Of a DNA stretch of 64,000 nt, positions 9,914 through 21,847 are shown piece after piece (position 1 is the stretch's first letter; each line of letters opens with the position of its first letter). The notes below the pieces were generated by a model. It did not search any database. It was not told the DNA's origin and saw only the letters and a list, made by a program, of their open reading frames with translations. Origin of the DNA: Podospora pseudoanserina. Lineage: Eukaryota; Ascomycota; Sordariomycetes; Sordariales; Podosporaceae. The translations under genes and the position numbers were made by a program. The stretch covers positions 1,302,001 to 1,366,000 of the forward strand of contig NC_085923.1 of NCBI RefSeq assembly GCF_035222485.1, given 5' to 3'.

Positions 9914-12241
9914 TTATTTAGGAACCTTTGTTGGCGCCCAGTCTGCTAGCCAACCCCGTGCCTTGCTTAGATTCCCACCCTCTGCCTCCATGGCAGCTAT
10001 GCACCATTCGAGATCCCATACGCCCTCAGCAGCAAGAATCTCGGCCTTTTTTTTCCGACGTTGCGATGCCTCATCGACACAGAAGTGCATGCGTTGACTG
10101 TGGTCAGTGATCGCCTCGAGAAGCGGTTTCACCAACGGTAGCGCAGTCGAAACACTGGTGCCCAGTGCTTCCAGCCCACGGTTTGCCCGGCCTGTTTTGC
10201 ACCACTCGTTCTGGCACCATTTCTTTCCGCAACCTGCCGTGAGCTGGGCGAGGTAGCGTCTCTCAATCCGGCGGCATAACGATTTTCCTTCTGGGTCGTG
10301 CATGTTGACATAGAGTGGCGCAAAGCACAGACTGCAAAGCCCCAGACTGTTTCCAGGCCCTTGACCCATCTGAGTCCCACCATTGACTTGGCCTCGAGGT
10401 CCAATGCCGTGGAGTGTGCGACCACAAAGCTCACCCCTGCACAACTCTGGCTTTGGCTTCTGGGCCTTGTCAAGTTCGTGATGAGCCACATGGGCAGCCA
10501 TGTCTCGGAGACGGACGATGGAGCCACAAAGATGGCAGTCGGTTGTGCGCCCGCCATCAGCTCTCTCGTGAGCTGTCAAACCCGACAGTACTGTCTCCGC
10601 TTCTGAAGACGGATCGAGCGGATCGCCCTCTTGAGGAACCTCGAGGTGGCAAAACTGACAGAGTATAAGTTTGTGGGGGCAGTTAGTGGTGGCATGGCGG
10701 GCCAGCTCTGGTAACGAGGGGAAGGTGAAAGGAGACGATGGGCCGCAGGCAGTGCATGTATGCGCAGTGTGCTGGACGTAGTCATGTTTCGACCTGCTCA
10801 GCATGCTTGAGCCATAGGCCTCTGGATGCACGGGGCAATGCCAGTGAGCTTCCCATTCGGCCGACTTCTTCTGGAACACGTTCTTGCACTGAGAGCAGAC
10901 AATGTTGTTTCTCAAGCAGAAGTTCTCATGGAGCACAATTGTTTGCTTGGGTACCATCTGATGGCAGTTTCTGCACTGTTCTTCCGTTGTGGACTTGGGT
11001 GCTGAGCTGCTCAGGTCGATGGGAGCTGTCACAGAGCCTTGTGCGTCAACAGCTTTTGCACGTAGAGTGTATTTTGCTGGGACTGATCCCACCGCATCCT
11101 TGCCTGGAAGGCAGAACCCGTGAACGGAAACAAGTAAAGCTTCTGCCCCCTCAAGCTCAGCATTGGTAGGCTGAATGACGATGCGCTTCAGGCCATCTTT
11201 CGGCGAAGAGAAGTCGCCAAAGACGTGCTCTGTATCCCTGGGTAATGCTCGTTGACGGTTAGACTTGGGGCTAACAAAAAGGTCGACCTCGTGGTCGCCA
11301 TGTATTGTCAACTCGATGGCGACCGGGCGAGATTTGTCCCAGGATGGTAAGTCGTAATCGGCATAGTCTCCATCTAGAACCTGACCATCAACCTGTTTCC
11401 AAATGTCTATCGTGTGACCGATTGAAGTACCAGCATCCGTTCCTGGCGCACGCTGTGACTGGGCAGCGATATGACGCAAGGTTTCGCGAGCCTGTTCTTC
11501 GTTTAGGGGTTCAATATCAACTTCCAAATCGGTGTCCACAACACAGATTCCACTTCCTTCCGGCAAGAGCTTGTCGACCAGGAACCGAAACTCCTCTCCC
11601 TTCACTCCATGAACCGACAGAATTGAGTCCTTTGTGAGTGTGGTAAAGTTTGCGCGGAGCTGTCTTTCAAGGAGGGATTTCCAGTCATCAGGATTGTAAC
11701 CAGCCTCAAGCGGTCGTAGCCTAACGTATGTGCCTTTCGGGAGCTGCCTAGCTTTGACACTTATTCTCAGCCCTTCTGTCTTGGTGGGTTCATCGTCCGT
11801 AAGGCCCACCACTTCGTCTTCGAACATTGGCTCTTGCTGTATGTCTTCGTGCTGTATTCCAAGTGCGTCGATCAGGTAGGGGCTGAGGGCGACCTCGCCT
11901 TCGTTTGCCGAAAACTCTCGGATACCAGCGTAAACAGAATTTCCATTCTTCTGGTTCACCAGTTGAAACATCAACGGGTGAGGTAATTGCTGGCTAGTCT
12001 CGCGATACTGCGCACGTTCTCGTCTGGCATCGGATACGGCATAGGGGTTGAAAGGATCGAAGGCAGTAAAAGTGTGCGACGTCGACGATGTGAAGGTCGA
12101 AGGGGCTCTTGCCAGAAGCTGTTCAAGAGCCGACTGCGGAAGCAGGATCTTATCGCCCTGCAAACCCTTGGAGGCGGATGGGGATGGATGAGCGATGCGT
12201 AGAGATGCCGACCAATTCAGCTGCTCTGGCTTGAATGTCAT
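9914..12241 (-). CDS. UFD1-domain protein with C2H2-type zinc fingers and a UBA-like C-terminus
   Basis: Single-exon, 775 residues. The N-terminal half (about 1-230) resembles the UFD1 fold (LNWSASLRIAHP, DKILLPQSALEQLL, HPLMFQLVNQKNG, then KGTYVRLRPLEAGY), the substrate- and ubiquitin-binding part of the Cdc48 cofactor. Residues about 418-580 hold a cysteine/histidine-rich block (CRNCHQMVPK, CSQCKNVF, CQFCHLEVP, CHLCGSIVRLRDMAAH) like TRAF/XAF1-type fingers. The last 40 residues (GVWDLEWCIAAMEAEGGN, then a WLADWAP end) look like a UBA-type helix bundle. The architecture suggests a ubiquitin-dependent adaptor distinct from canonical UFD1, which is shorter and lacks fingers. Its start faces the F-box gene at 13853 across 1.6 kb. 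The domain calls are from recognition; the molecular role is inferred. Confidence 0.8.
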   Translation of the reverse strand: MTFKPEQLNWSASLRIAHPSPSASKGLQGDKILLPQSALEQLLARAPSTFTSSTSHTFTAFDPFNPYAVSDARRERAQYRETSQQLPHPLMFQLVNQKNGNSVYAGIREFSANEGEVALSPYLIDALGIQHEDIQQEPMFEDEVVGLTDDEPTKTEGLRISVKARQLPKGTYVRLRPLEAGYNPDDWKSLLERQLRANFTTLTKDSILSVHGVKGEEFRFLVDKLLPEGSGICVVDTDLEVDIEPLNEEQARETLRHIAAQSQRAPGTDAGTSIGHTIDIWKQVDGQVLDGDYADYDLPSWDKSRPVAIELTIHGDHEVDLFVSPKSNRQRALPRDTEHVFGDFSSPKDGLKRIVIQPTNAELEGAEALLVSVHGFCLPGKDAVGSVPAKYTLRAKAVDAQGSVTAPIDLSSSAPKSTTEEQCRNCHQMVPKQTIVLHENFCLRNNIVCSQCKNVFQKKSAEWEAHWHCPVHPEAYGSSMLSRSKHDYVQHTAHTCTACGPSSPFTFPSLPELARHATTNCPHKLILCQFCHLEVPQEGDPLDPSSEAETVLSGLTAHERADGGRTTDCHLCGSIVRLRDMAAHVAHHELDKAQKPKPELCRGELCGRTLHGIGPRGQVNGGTQMGQGPGNSLGLCSLCFAPLYVNMHDPEGKSLCRRIERRYLAQLTAGCGKKWCQNEWCKTGRANRGLEALGTSVSTALPLVKPLLEAITDHSQRMHFCVDEASQRRKKKAEILAAEGVWDLEWCIAAMEAEGGNLSKARGWLADWAPTKVPK

Positions 12242-13852
12242 GTTGGGAGCGCGATGAACTGGAAAGCGCCAAAGAAATCGAGAATGGCGGTTGGGTTTGA
12301 TATTGTGTACGGTATATCGTGAAACAAAAAAGGGAAACGAACGTGTTTCAATGGCGGAAAAGCTGTTGACGTTGATGGTATCACCTCACAAAAAAGCCTT
12401 CGACAATCAGTCAGCGGTTTCTTGCAGATTCCATCACCGGACATCGTCATCAGCCAGCTGATAGCTGATGCCTGCTGGCAACGCCCCCCCACTAAAACGG
12501 CCTGGGCCCCGAGCGAGACCCAGCGCGTGGGGTACCATGTTTATGCCTGAGGTTTCCATAACATGAAGCTACGGCGGAACTTACGGGTGGTGTTCCTACC
12601 TTATCAGCACATTTGGACAGCGTGGAAGCAGTCCTGAAGCCCCTAGTGCAAACTCAGCTCTCTCTCGGGAGCCGTCAGCTCCGTGCACAACTTTCCTAAA
12701 CGCGCTGTCTGCGGTTGCCTTTGGCCCCTGTTCAGCCAATCCCACCTCGAAGAAGGATTGTGGGGAAACCCCCGCGGTCGAGAACAGCACCAGGCCTCTT
12801 TTGGAGATGCCGAATGGCCCAATGAATGGCAGATCCACCGGATTTGCTGCATGGAGCACTTGGCCAGATCTCCGTGAGATGACAAGCTGGAACTTGGAGC
12901 TGCGATAAGATAAGGAACAGAGAGGACAGCTCAACACCTCAACAGGTATACACGTGTCCCACAGCTGGATGGTGTTTCGTTGCTGCCCTGCTCAGTTGAC
13001 CTCTTGTTTCCCCTCCACAAACCAACGATTCGTGCCGCTTGCCACAGCGAGGCCACAGCGAGCTAAGGCAGTGCGACCCGACGTCGTTCTCCAGACGGGC
13101 GAGACTGGGCGTGGGACGAGGAGGGGAAATCACTCTGTTTGGGCAAAGAATGTGGTCAGCGTGAGGGGGGACACCCCGCTGTGTGTTGGGGGGATTATGT
13201 TCAAGGTCCCCAGAACCCCCGTGAACCCCAACGCTAAAGCCGGCTAATCACTCGCATCCATGCAACCCATCTGCGACTTTCTGCAACAACCTCTTCGGCC
13301 CGTTCAAACAGTGTCTCGGCCAGCTCCACGCCTGGTAAGAGGTAAGAGGATAGGGGTTTGATCTTGGGACGGCCATTCTGCCAGCTGGCAGATGATGGAT
13401 GCCCTTTAACGTGTCTTTGAGAACCTGGAAGGCCAACCAAGATCTTGGGCGCAATCTGGCGCAGATCGTTTGATGTTGAACAATTACATTCCACGATTAA
13501 GGTTAATATCGACATGGGTGTTTGACGCTCGAACCGCCCAGCCCTCCTGGCATGGACCCTTGCACCTTTGCTTGAGCACCCTTGCACCTTTGCTTGAGCA
13601 CCCTTGCACCTTGGCTTCGATGATCGACCGACCTCCTCTCGACTTCCTGATTTGCGACCGCCTTGACAGCTTCGCTTGTGCGATCCAGACTTCCGGACTT
13701 AATCGTCCCATCCTGTCAAGTCGTCAGCTATATAATTATCTACAGGCTGACCCCGCGCTTTGCTGACTTGATCCCTTCCCCCTAGCTCCATCCTCGTAAA
13801 CCTTCCTATCCTTCTTACCAAACCAACTCGACGACAAGCTTTCAAGCCTACG
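12242..13852. other. Divergent intergenic region, about 1.6 kb
   Basis: Separates the UFD1-domain gene (minus) from the F-box gene (plus). Frames are short and unrecognised. It contains the 22-nt tandem repeat at 13557-13616. CT-rich sequence at 13760-13850 precedes the F-box ATG. Confidence 0.5.
13557..13616. repeat. 22-nt tandem repeat, about 2.7 copies
   Basis: Two identical 22-nt units (13557-13578 and 13579-13600), each built around TTGCACCTTTGCTTGAGCA, followed by a 16-nt partial copy with one inserted or changed base. It sits about 240 bp upstream of the F-box gene ATG. Confidence 0.9.
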
Positions 13853-15995
13853 ATGGCCAGAGACCAAGTTCTACCTTCAGAGATTCAAGAAACCGCACTA
13901 CTTCAACTGCTTGCCAATTCCCTAGTCCTTTCCCAAACAGCTCCGTACCTGTCCTGCTACGATGTCTTGAATCTGGCTGCCACATCGCGCGCATTTCGTT
14001 TCCTGATCTACCATACCCCGCAAGTCTTCCGCCGCCTGGATTTGGGCAACGTCAAGACAGCCCAGTTTGACAGTGATGCTATTGACCGGGGTGGCCAGAC
14101 CTGGCGCAATGTTCAGCTTGACGAAACCTTGACTGAGGACGAGTGAGTCTGTTATCTCCGTGCATGGTCCGACAGGAGGCTGACCTCATGTTCCCCTGCC
14201 AGTTTCTATTCGAGACCTCTGAGAGGCATCTTCTCCAACCTCCGACGGCATGACATCCTTCGGGATGTGCAGGTTTTGACCCTTGATGGTCTTTCTGTCA
14301 CTGCCGAGCTCATCCACGACATCCTCATTGATCCGGCATTTTCGGTTCGCATTCTATCGATCCGCGATGTCAAGAATCTGAATGAACGAAAGCTCCAAAA
14401 GACACTGCAATATGCGTGCCGAGAGTCCAGACCTGAGGGCACACCACGGCTCAAGGGTCTCTATGTGTTTGGTCCGAAGGATCCGGTACCTGAGGCGGCT
14501 CCTCCTCAGGAGAGCTCCCGGAGCCCTTCACCTACCAGTCCGGCCGCGGTAGCAGCAGCCTGGAACACGCGAAGCCAACAAACACTGACGACTTCTCTCA
14601 TTGAGGAACTTGAGGCGTGGTATTCTCGCCGTGGCAGCCAGTTTCCGTGTCGGATCAACCCTGACTGGGCCTCTACGCTTGTGGCCTGCGATGGCATGAT
14701 TGCATTTGATTCAGTTCTTTGCACCAGCCCCAGGCATATCAACTCGCTGGCATGGGGCAAGGTTAACCTCGATGTTCTGAAAGCCGCGGGCTCCCCATCA
14801 TCTGCATTGATCCCTCACTTCAACGTGGCCACTCACAGTCTCGGTGGCTGTGAGGGATGTGGCTCTGCACCCGAAGGTTTTACAGTGTGGGGAGAAGACA
14901 TCTATCCAGAAGAAAGAGATACTGAGGGAAGAAGGTCTAGTCATACTTCCATGGCCGACATTGGGAGGTTCCCGCTGCTGCCCCCGCCTCCGATGCATTC
15001 TTCGACCCTGAGCGCTGCAATGTGTCCGACTGGCCAGGCGGTCCGGCACCGACTTTCCTACCTGAGAAAGGGAAACCAGAACAAGGCGCGCTTCATCCCA
15101 CGCTGTTTTGACTGCATTAGAGACAGGTACTGCGCCGGGTGCAACAAATGGTGGTGCGAGACGTGCTATGTCGGGGCGTTTGCAGGATCATCCAGTGGCC
15201 ATGCTGGATTGAATTCAGGGGACCATGTAAGCAACCCCCCCACCATTACCGGAGAGAACGACAACAGAGACTCGGGGCCCATGATACTGGACGGGTTTTG
15301 CGCCGATGGAAAGTGCTCGCTCTGCCGTTCCTCGACCGCTTCTGTGACTGCCGGCAGCGAGCAGCCTGCATAAAGCCAGAGAGCTGGCTGTCGAGCATTC
15401 TAGCTGGACCCAGATGCGATGCACTGCGGAGCGAGCCCTGCCATCCAAAGATCCCATGAGTATGCGGAGACGTTGTACAAAAAGGTCCATGTCCCTTTGG
15501 GCTTTGCGCTTTTGTTGTCCCCGTTGTTGTTATTGTTGTTATTGTTGTTGTGTTGTCTTGACCAGTGATGCACGCAGAACGCACCCTGATTTGCAGTTAC
15601 TGACTGTTTTTCAACAGCCCCCGGTCCTGAAGAGTTGTTGGGAATGTGGCATGAACGTAGGCTGACCTTTGATGTAAGGCTTATTTCCAGAGGTTCTTCA
15701 ACTGACACCCAGCTAGTGCAAAGACTGCATTGAAAGCACACAGCGGATGTGCACAAGATGCGGTGGTGGATACTGCCTCATCCACAATGAAGGATCTGAT
15801 ATGATTTCTGTAAGTTCCATTCCGGCTCCCCATGACTGAGACCAGATAATTAACTATTTCTTCCAGTGTGATTGTAAGCCTTTCTCTAGTGTCTAGAACA
15901 CAAGCTGTCATCTTGACCTGTTGGAGTAACTTTACTAAACTACCAATGTTGTAGGGTGTGTAGGACGAAGCAGACGATTCCGGGAGCTCTACTGA
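13853..15995 (+). CDS. F-box protein with C-terminal cysteine-rich zinc module
   Basis: I infer six exons: 13853-14142, 14203-15343, 15618-15656, 15717-15809, 15867-15873 and 15955-15995, giving 536 residues in one continuous frame. An F-box-like segment lies near residues 25-65 (YLSCYDVLNLAATSRAFRFL). A cysteine cluster follows in exon 2 (CFDCIRDRYCAGCNKWWC), and a second is assembled from exons 3-6 (CWECGMN, CKDCIESTQRMCTRCGGGYC, LIHNEGSDMIS, CDWC). F-box proteins recruit substrates to SCF ubiquitin ligases; the zinc module may bind the substrate. The second intron (15344-15617) is the weakest call: it has a GTGACT donor, and without splicing exon 2 reads to a TAA at 15371. In favour of it, all phases close and the last exons restore the CDWC zinc motif. 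Exon 5 is only 7 nt. Confidence 0.72.
15523..15556. repeat. GTT/ATT trinucleotide microsatellite
   Basis: A run of TTG units with interspersed TTA (TTGTTGTTATTG and so on) inside the inferred 274-nt second intron of the F-box gene. If the intron were retained, this would encode a Cys/Leu-rich low-complexity stretch, which supports its being non-coding. Confidence 0.85.
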
Positions 15996-17511
15996 GAGTT
16001 TGCGAGCTTTCTTGGGCTTCTATTCTACGCCCAGATGTTTTGAACCTTCTAGTATTGGAAACACTCCCCTCCCGGGTCCATACCTAACAACAGCCCGGTC
16101 ATCAGATTAGATTCCTCTTTTGTTCGGACCTAACTGGCCTTCCCAGTCCCACAACTCCGCTCTTCCCTTTCTTTTCCATATCATTGTCTGAAACGATATG
16201 GTTTCTTGGTACAATCGGTACTTGTATTTGGAGGCCACAAGAGAACACAAGGGAAAGCAGGTCGCTTGACGACTTTCAACTGTATTTATCTCAGCTCTGT
16301 ATGATTGATGATCAAATGATACCCTACCAGCGCGACCTCAAAGGAATCACTTTGTGACTCTTCATGCCACCTTGCCAAAATTGCCGATAGCACCACATGA
16401 GAAGTTTGCTATTACAATTTGTGATGTTCACTGGCATTGCTTGATCTCCGTGTGCTTTGACCTGATGAATTCCTATGCCAGCTGCACTTCATCGCGGCAC
16501 TCTTGTGAAACCTGGACGAGTCTATGATAAGAATACTCTGTCACAGAGAAATATTTTCAGGAGTGTCTAGGAGAGCCTAATGGCAATTTTCTGATAGAAG
16601 GTCATCTTGAGAGAAAACCATCACGGCGTGGACAAAATAACTGGCACTGCAAAAGTGATCATACCTCACAAGATAGCCAATAGATCTAAAAAAAAAGTAG
16701 GATCCCTATTTTCTTTTTATCAAGGTACAAATTGATAATGATCATCAGTCTTACTGACTTGTAGAACCAATCATTTTATCCAGAGCTTGACCATCTACAT
16801 GATGCAGATGATATTTACCCCTGACTTTCATGCACTGGCCATCTCCCATCAAAAGATGTCTCACATCTGCTAGATATGAACCCCTATGCATACAACAGAT
16901 GAAAATTGACAGAGAGGGTCATCATTGCTCAGAGATAAAAAAAAAAAACTTGCTCTTTTCCATTCACTGAATGACCTATATGACGTCTCTCATCATTCAG
17001 GTTGCATCACCTGACAAGCCACACTTGCATAAACACATCTGCCCAATGACAAGCTGAAAGGTACATCATGTAAAGCCACCCCCTGCATATATAGCGACCA
17101 AGACAAAACAATAACAGAAACCTAATATGAGACCCCTATTATCGTTACACTTCACAACACCACAAGGCTGATATCCAACTCCCAGAATCAGTATCCCAGA
17201 CAGGACAAGACAAAATATGCAACCAAGTCCCCTCCCAAGATCCTATAAGATTTCAAAACAACCCAAACTTGAGCTGCCACAATTATACTAGCCGGATATA
17301 ATAAAGAAAAGGAAATAGAGGTATCTCAAATAAGCCCTTAACCCACCACCTGCCGCCCTAACCATATCCAAAAAAACCCAGTAGGTAATCAATCCCATGA
17401 CTTCCAAGACAAAAAAAAAAGATATGTCGATGGAAAAAGGAAAAACCAACCCCCCTTAATCCCATTAACCCCCCAGCATCCCTTCAAAAGGAGAAAAGAA
17501 TGGAAAAACCC
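15996..17511. other. AT-richer gene-free intergenic region between convergent genes
   Basis: About 1.5 kb between the ends of the F-box gene and the G1 peptidase gene. From about 15912 to 17483 neither strand has an open frame of 60 codons. It contains several A-runs (around 16687, 16937 and 17410) and many CA/TG steps. No tRNA, repeat array or transposon terminus was recognised. Confidence 0.6.
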
Positions 17512-18564
17512 TTAAAGCGAGAAAGAAACCGAATTGGCATTGTCATACTCTGTCGAATTGCACAAACTCGGAATCTGGTACTGCGTCGCGCCCAGAATCC
17601 CAAGGTTGCCGCCCGTCGTGCGTGTGGCATATGAGTCCTCAAACCAAGTCGTGTCGAACCTGGGAAAGCCGGCGAGGCTCGATCCATAGTAGGGCCTCTC
17701 CACGACCCAGTCTGCGTCCTTGCGGGCGAGGGTCGGGCCAGAAGTCACGTTGACGATGACTTGTTCGTCCTGGCTGACGTTGTCGAATTTGCTAGGGAAG
17801 AGGTGTTGGTTTTGATCATGTGGAAGGAATGAAGGAAGGAAAAAGGCTCACATGGTGGCTGCGGTGTCAGATGTTGTATTGATTGTGACTTCGATCCAGT
17901 CTCCTACGGCGACTATAGGTGGAGAGCAAACACGTCACGTTAGCAAAAGGAGTTCACATCTCAGGTGATAAGGGCAGGCAGGGCAGAGCAAGACTTACGG
18001 GGCATGGTCGAGATGGTAAATGCAGTGTCAGGAACCCATTGCCACCAAGCTTCGTGTCTGGAACAGTTAATTAGCAAGCTGATACTCGACCCATCCAGTC
18101 TACGATTTCAAAGAGTAAACTCACCTTGTGGCGGAAGTGGAAGTGTCAATCTTACAGACAGTGCCCGACTGCAGCAGGGCCGAGGGCCATGTGTTGCCGT
18201 CAATGCCGATCCAGACAGCAGCGGCTTGGGGATAGGTTTGGCCCGTTCTTTTGGTACAGCCCGGAACCTGCCAGAAGGAATGGATGCTCTTGATCTTGTT
18301 GGTGGTTGGCGAGTGGTTTACGGCACCGCACCAGTTGGCGCTGCTCGAGATGGGGTTGGCTCTCTTCTTCTTGATCTTGGTAGGGGCAGGCTGGACAGCA
18401 CCCGGACCGTTGTTCTTGCTACGACCAAACTGGTAGGGTGCGAACTTGATCTGCTCCTTGGGGATGGGTACACCCTTTCGGGTACCCGTTACCTCGTACT
18501 TGAGGGCGGTGGCATTTTCAAGGAGAAGAGCCGAGCCGAGGAGAAGCAACTGAAACCACCTCAT
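17512..18564 (-). CDS. Secreted G1-family glutamic peptidase (eqolisin)
   Basis: Four exons on the minus strand, 18564-18125, 18057-17999, 17912-17852 and 17791-17512, give 279 residues. The signal peptide is MRWFQLLLLGSALLLENATA. A basic propeptide ends at KIKKKR, before the mature start (NPISSSANWCGAV). G1 peptidases are acid endopeptidases with a Gln/Glu dyad. Here Gln132 lies in SALLQSGTVC and Glu218 in DADWVVERPYYG, and the family landmarks AAVWIGIDGNTW, AWWQWVPDTAF and AVGDWIEVTI are in order. It acts outside the cell at low pH, probably in nutrient protein breakdown. Donors are GTGAGT, GTAAGT and GTGAGC. I start at the Met that opens the signal peptide; a longer in-frame stretch upstream is ignored. 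Confidence 0.9.
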
Positions 18565-21500
18565 GGCGACGATAGAGGGGGGTGGGCAAGTGGGAAAGAG
18601 AGGTTGAGCAATATAAAATAGAGTGCAAAGTATAGAGCCGAGCAACGCCAGGAGACAGGCGAGGTGGTAGTTGGATGCAATTCGGGTGAAAGTTTGAGGT
18701 TTGCGGCCTTATCAAGACTTCATATTGGGCGGAAGGATTGGGTGGCTTGGGGGGAGGTTATTATATCTTCTTGCAGTCGGGGGAAGGGTTTTGAAGGAAC
18801 ACGACGAACGCGGACGGGTTCTTCCATCGTCTGCTCTGCGCCGACGTCCAGTGGGGTTCTTCAAGAGAAAGTGAATGGTTTAGCGGAGCGAGATCAGTTC
18901 ATCTGAAGTCGAGTCAGAGTCATAGGTACCTCCACCTACCACACCTTCAAGCGCGCCGGGGCCAAGTTTGGCCTTAGACTTGCATGGAATGTAGTCGATA
19001 TTCCGGGCTAGCCTTTCCTTTTCCAGATGTATTGCTCTCGGCATCACTCCAGGAACATGGAATCGTGCCTGTTGTGTTTCCCCACATTGGCTCCAGGGGA
19101 AAGAGGCACATTGATGACTGGGTTTCCTCGGCCAAAGACGAAGTGTGCCCCGAGGAGCTGGTCGGTCACAAAGTTAGCGCGGGTGAAGAGGAAGCGAGCT
19201 GCAGTCAGGGGCGAGGTTCTAGGCCAGGAATGGTGTGAAACATACATTGCTGCGACTAGCTGCTACTTGTTGTATCTGGGAGGACGCCAACCTCAACACT
19301 TCCGGACGGCCTCTCAGCTTTCCATCTCGCAAAACACAACCTATGGGTATGGAAAATAACGGCAACGGCAGTGAGAAAATCAACACGGGCTGTCTCGGAA
19401 TGGCAACGTCTGCGGCACGCAACGCTCAGTACGAACCGAACCAGCCGGAGGCTTCGAAAGAAGGTTCCATCCAGCTTACCCTTGCACCACATCCAGAATC
19501 CTTCCTTCACTCCTTCAAAACTGGGCTTCTTCCTTCAGCACCCCTACCCCTGCCCCCAGACCGGAGCAGATTCCAGGTTTTCGGACGAGTTGAAGGGTAT
19601 CGACGGTGTTGACGGTAGGGGGGGAGGGGCGGTGCGGTGCAGAAAGACTGCCAAGGTCCAAGCCTGCTCTGTGCCGCAACCGTTCCTGTCAGACGGGGCG
19701 ATGTGATGTGGATATCAAAGAGGCACTCAATGACACATGGGAACAAGAAAGAGGAACGGTTCTCGTGTGGCGCAAAGGCCGTGAGCTGGGCATCCAGACC
19801 TTCTTGACGCATTTTGATGCAGATTTTCCTTTCTCAGCAAAGCGTAATCCGACACTACTGCGTAGCAGAGGTAGCTAAATGTGACGTGATGTCGGTAGTA
19901 GTCCAGTATCGGACGTAATAGGGAGGTAGACAGGCCTTGGTAGGCTTGGGAGGCGTTCGGAGGCTTGGGGAGGTAGGGTGTCTTGGGACTGACTACCCTA
20001 GGTAGCGTCGAGGTAGTGTCGGATGTAGAGTCCACAGCGTGGGGTGTAGCAGGGCGGCTGACGATGCCAGAGTAGTATTAGCCCCCAGTTTCTCCCGCGA
20101 ACTATTGGGAGTGTGCGTGGTGGTGGCCACGTTCTGGCATGGCCAAGTTCTGTGCGGGGTCGGAGTGTGAGGCCTGTGATTCGGTGAGTCGAGGGCACTC
20201 GATCCAGACGGGTGATCTTCCTGCGCATGCAGCCAGCGATGATGGGGGAGGAGGTGGAGGAGGAAGTGGAGGATGGAATAAGTTGAAAGCGCGTGATGCG
20301 TGATGCGAGGCGTCTGCAGTCTGCAGCGAGCCCGTTGGAAATTCGCTCGAGATTTATTGGTGGTATCGGAGAGACAATAGATTGGCTGATCTGCCTTGCC
20401 CAGCTGCATGGCTGCAAGGTCCCCGTCCTCGCTACTTCCCTTCTCAGCTCCACCATCTCCAAGTGACATCTTGTCAATCTTGACACCTTCCGCGAGCAAA
20501 AGCTGGCACTCTGGCCGGGAAGAGACAGTGCCGGCCATGCCGAATGCATGTTCGCTATTAGGCAACCGCAGGGTCGGATACTACCCAGACCGTCAGCACG
20601 TTGCAGGCAGGGATGCATGTTGGTTTTCAAGGGGGGGGGTTGCAATCGTATTCAATGCCCAGGTCGGATACAAGTACCGTACCATAGACCAGACTCAGCC
20701 TTAACCTCCCCAGTCGTCACATTCTCCATTCTCCATTCGCCGGGCGCGAAGGGCACTTGATTGACGTCGGTGAACACACCATGATCGCTGGACCGAGCAT
20801 TTCCGCGAGCCCTCCACTGTCTCGATTCCAAGAGCCGTTTTATTGTATGCGCCGTGGCTTGAAGGGCTGAGAGGTAGAGGGGGTGCGGGTGGGTCATGAG
20901 CAAGCGCTGAGAGTACATGCATGTATGGAAGTCGAGGTGATAGCCGTGATGTAACCGCACAATTCAAAGATGGGATGAACCAGAGCGAACCAATCAGGTG
21001 TTGCAAAACCTCGTCAATCTTCCCGTATCGCTTCTCGGGGACTTCTACAAGAGGCCAGCGTGGATGCGTGCAGGGCCAAGAGAGACACGGGAAGCTCCGG
21101 ACTCAGTCTTGATGATCAGGAAAATGGCTGAAGAATCTTGGTATCTCGAAAAGACAGTCAGTTGGGGGAAACGGTTCAAAGCGTTGAACGGGACGCTGAT
21201 TCGTCATCCATCCTTTCAGTTGCCATTGGTCATGCTCCTGTTGTATTATCGACCGTGCAGTACGTGCCGCCCCACCATCAACCACTTCCTTCGTCTGTTC
21301 AGTGACTGTCCGGCTCCCCTCGCTTTGGCTTCGTTCAGCCAGCTTCGTCAGGCGACACGGCGAGGACCCTTTGATTCAGTAAGACACCACACGAGATTGT
21401 TATGAGGCAGAGTGAGTGGAAGAGCTGGGCGCCTATGCGAGTTTACGGACCGGATCCAGTGTGTCTGAAACGTGCATATTCCTTGGGGGCTTTGTTGACT

Positions 21501-21847
21501 GACAATGTTGAATCCTGCCCTCTCTTGCCATGTTCAGGTGGTCTTGGTAGTCAGCAGTATGGTGTGAAGTATCGAAATGGGCATTCGTTGGCGAGACTCT
21601 AATTCGGTCAGAAGATGGTGTCGAGAGCTCGTTAGAATTTGGAACTGCCGTCCCATGAGATCCGATCAAGATATCCTTTTTGGCGGCCATCGCTTTCAGA
21701 GTATCAGGGACTACTATATTCCGATCTCGGCACATCCGTGATCTCGGAAGTGTATGATAATGCCAACATAACCAGCAATAGCAATCAAAATAATCAAAGA
21801 GAAAAAAGATAGGTCATCGATTAATCATTTCTTCTCGACCTCATCCT
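18565..21847. other. Intergenic region, about 3.3 kb
   Basis: Upstream of the G1 peptidase and downstream of the MFS transporter. Many overlapping short frames occur, none recognisable. Around 19910-20060 the sequence is rich in GGTAG/CTACC words (AGGTAGTGTCGG, TACCCTAGGTAG). A nine-G run lies near 20630. I see no supported gene. Confidence 0.5.

Noticed and set aside
15996-17511. RIP-degraded transposon
   Set aside because: CA/TG steps are abundant rather than depleted, and no terminal repeats or protein remnants are visible.
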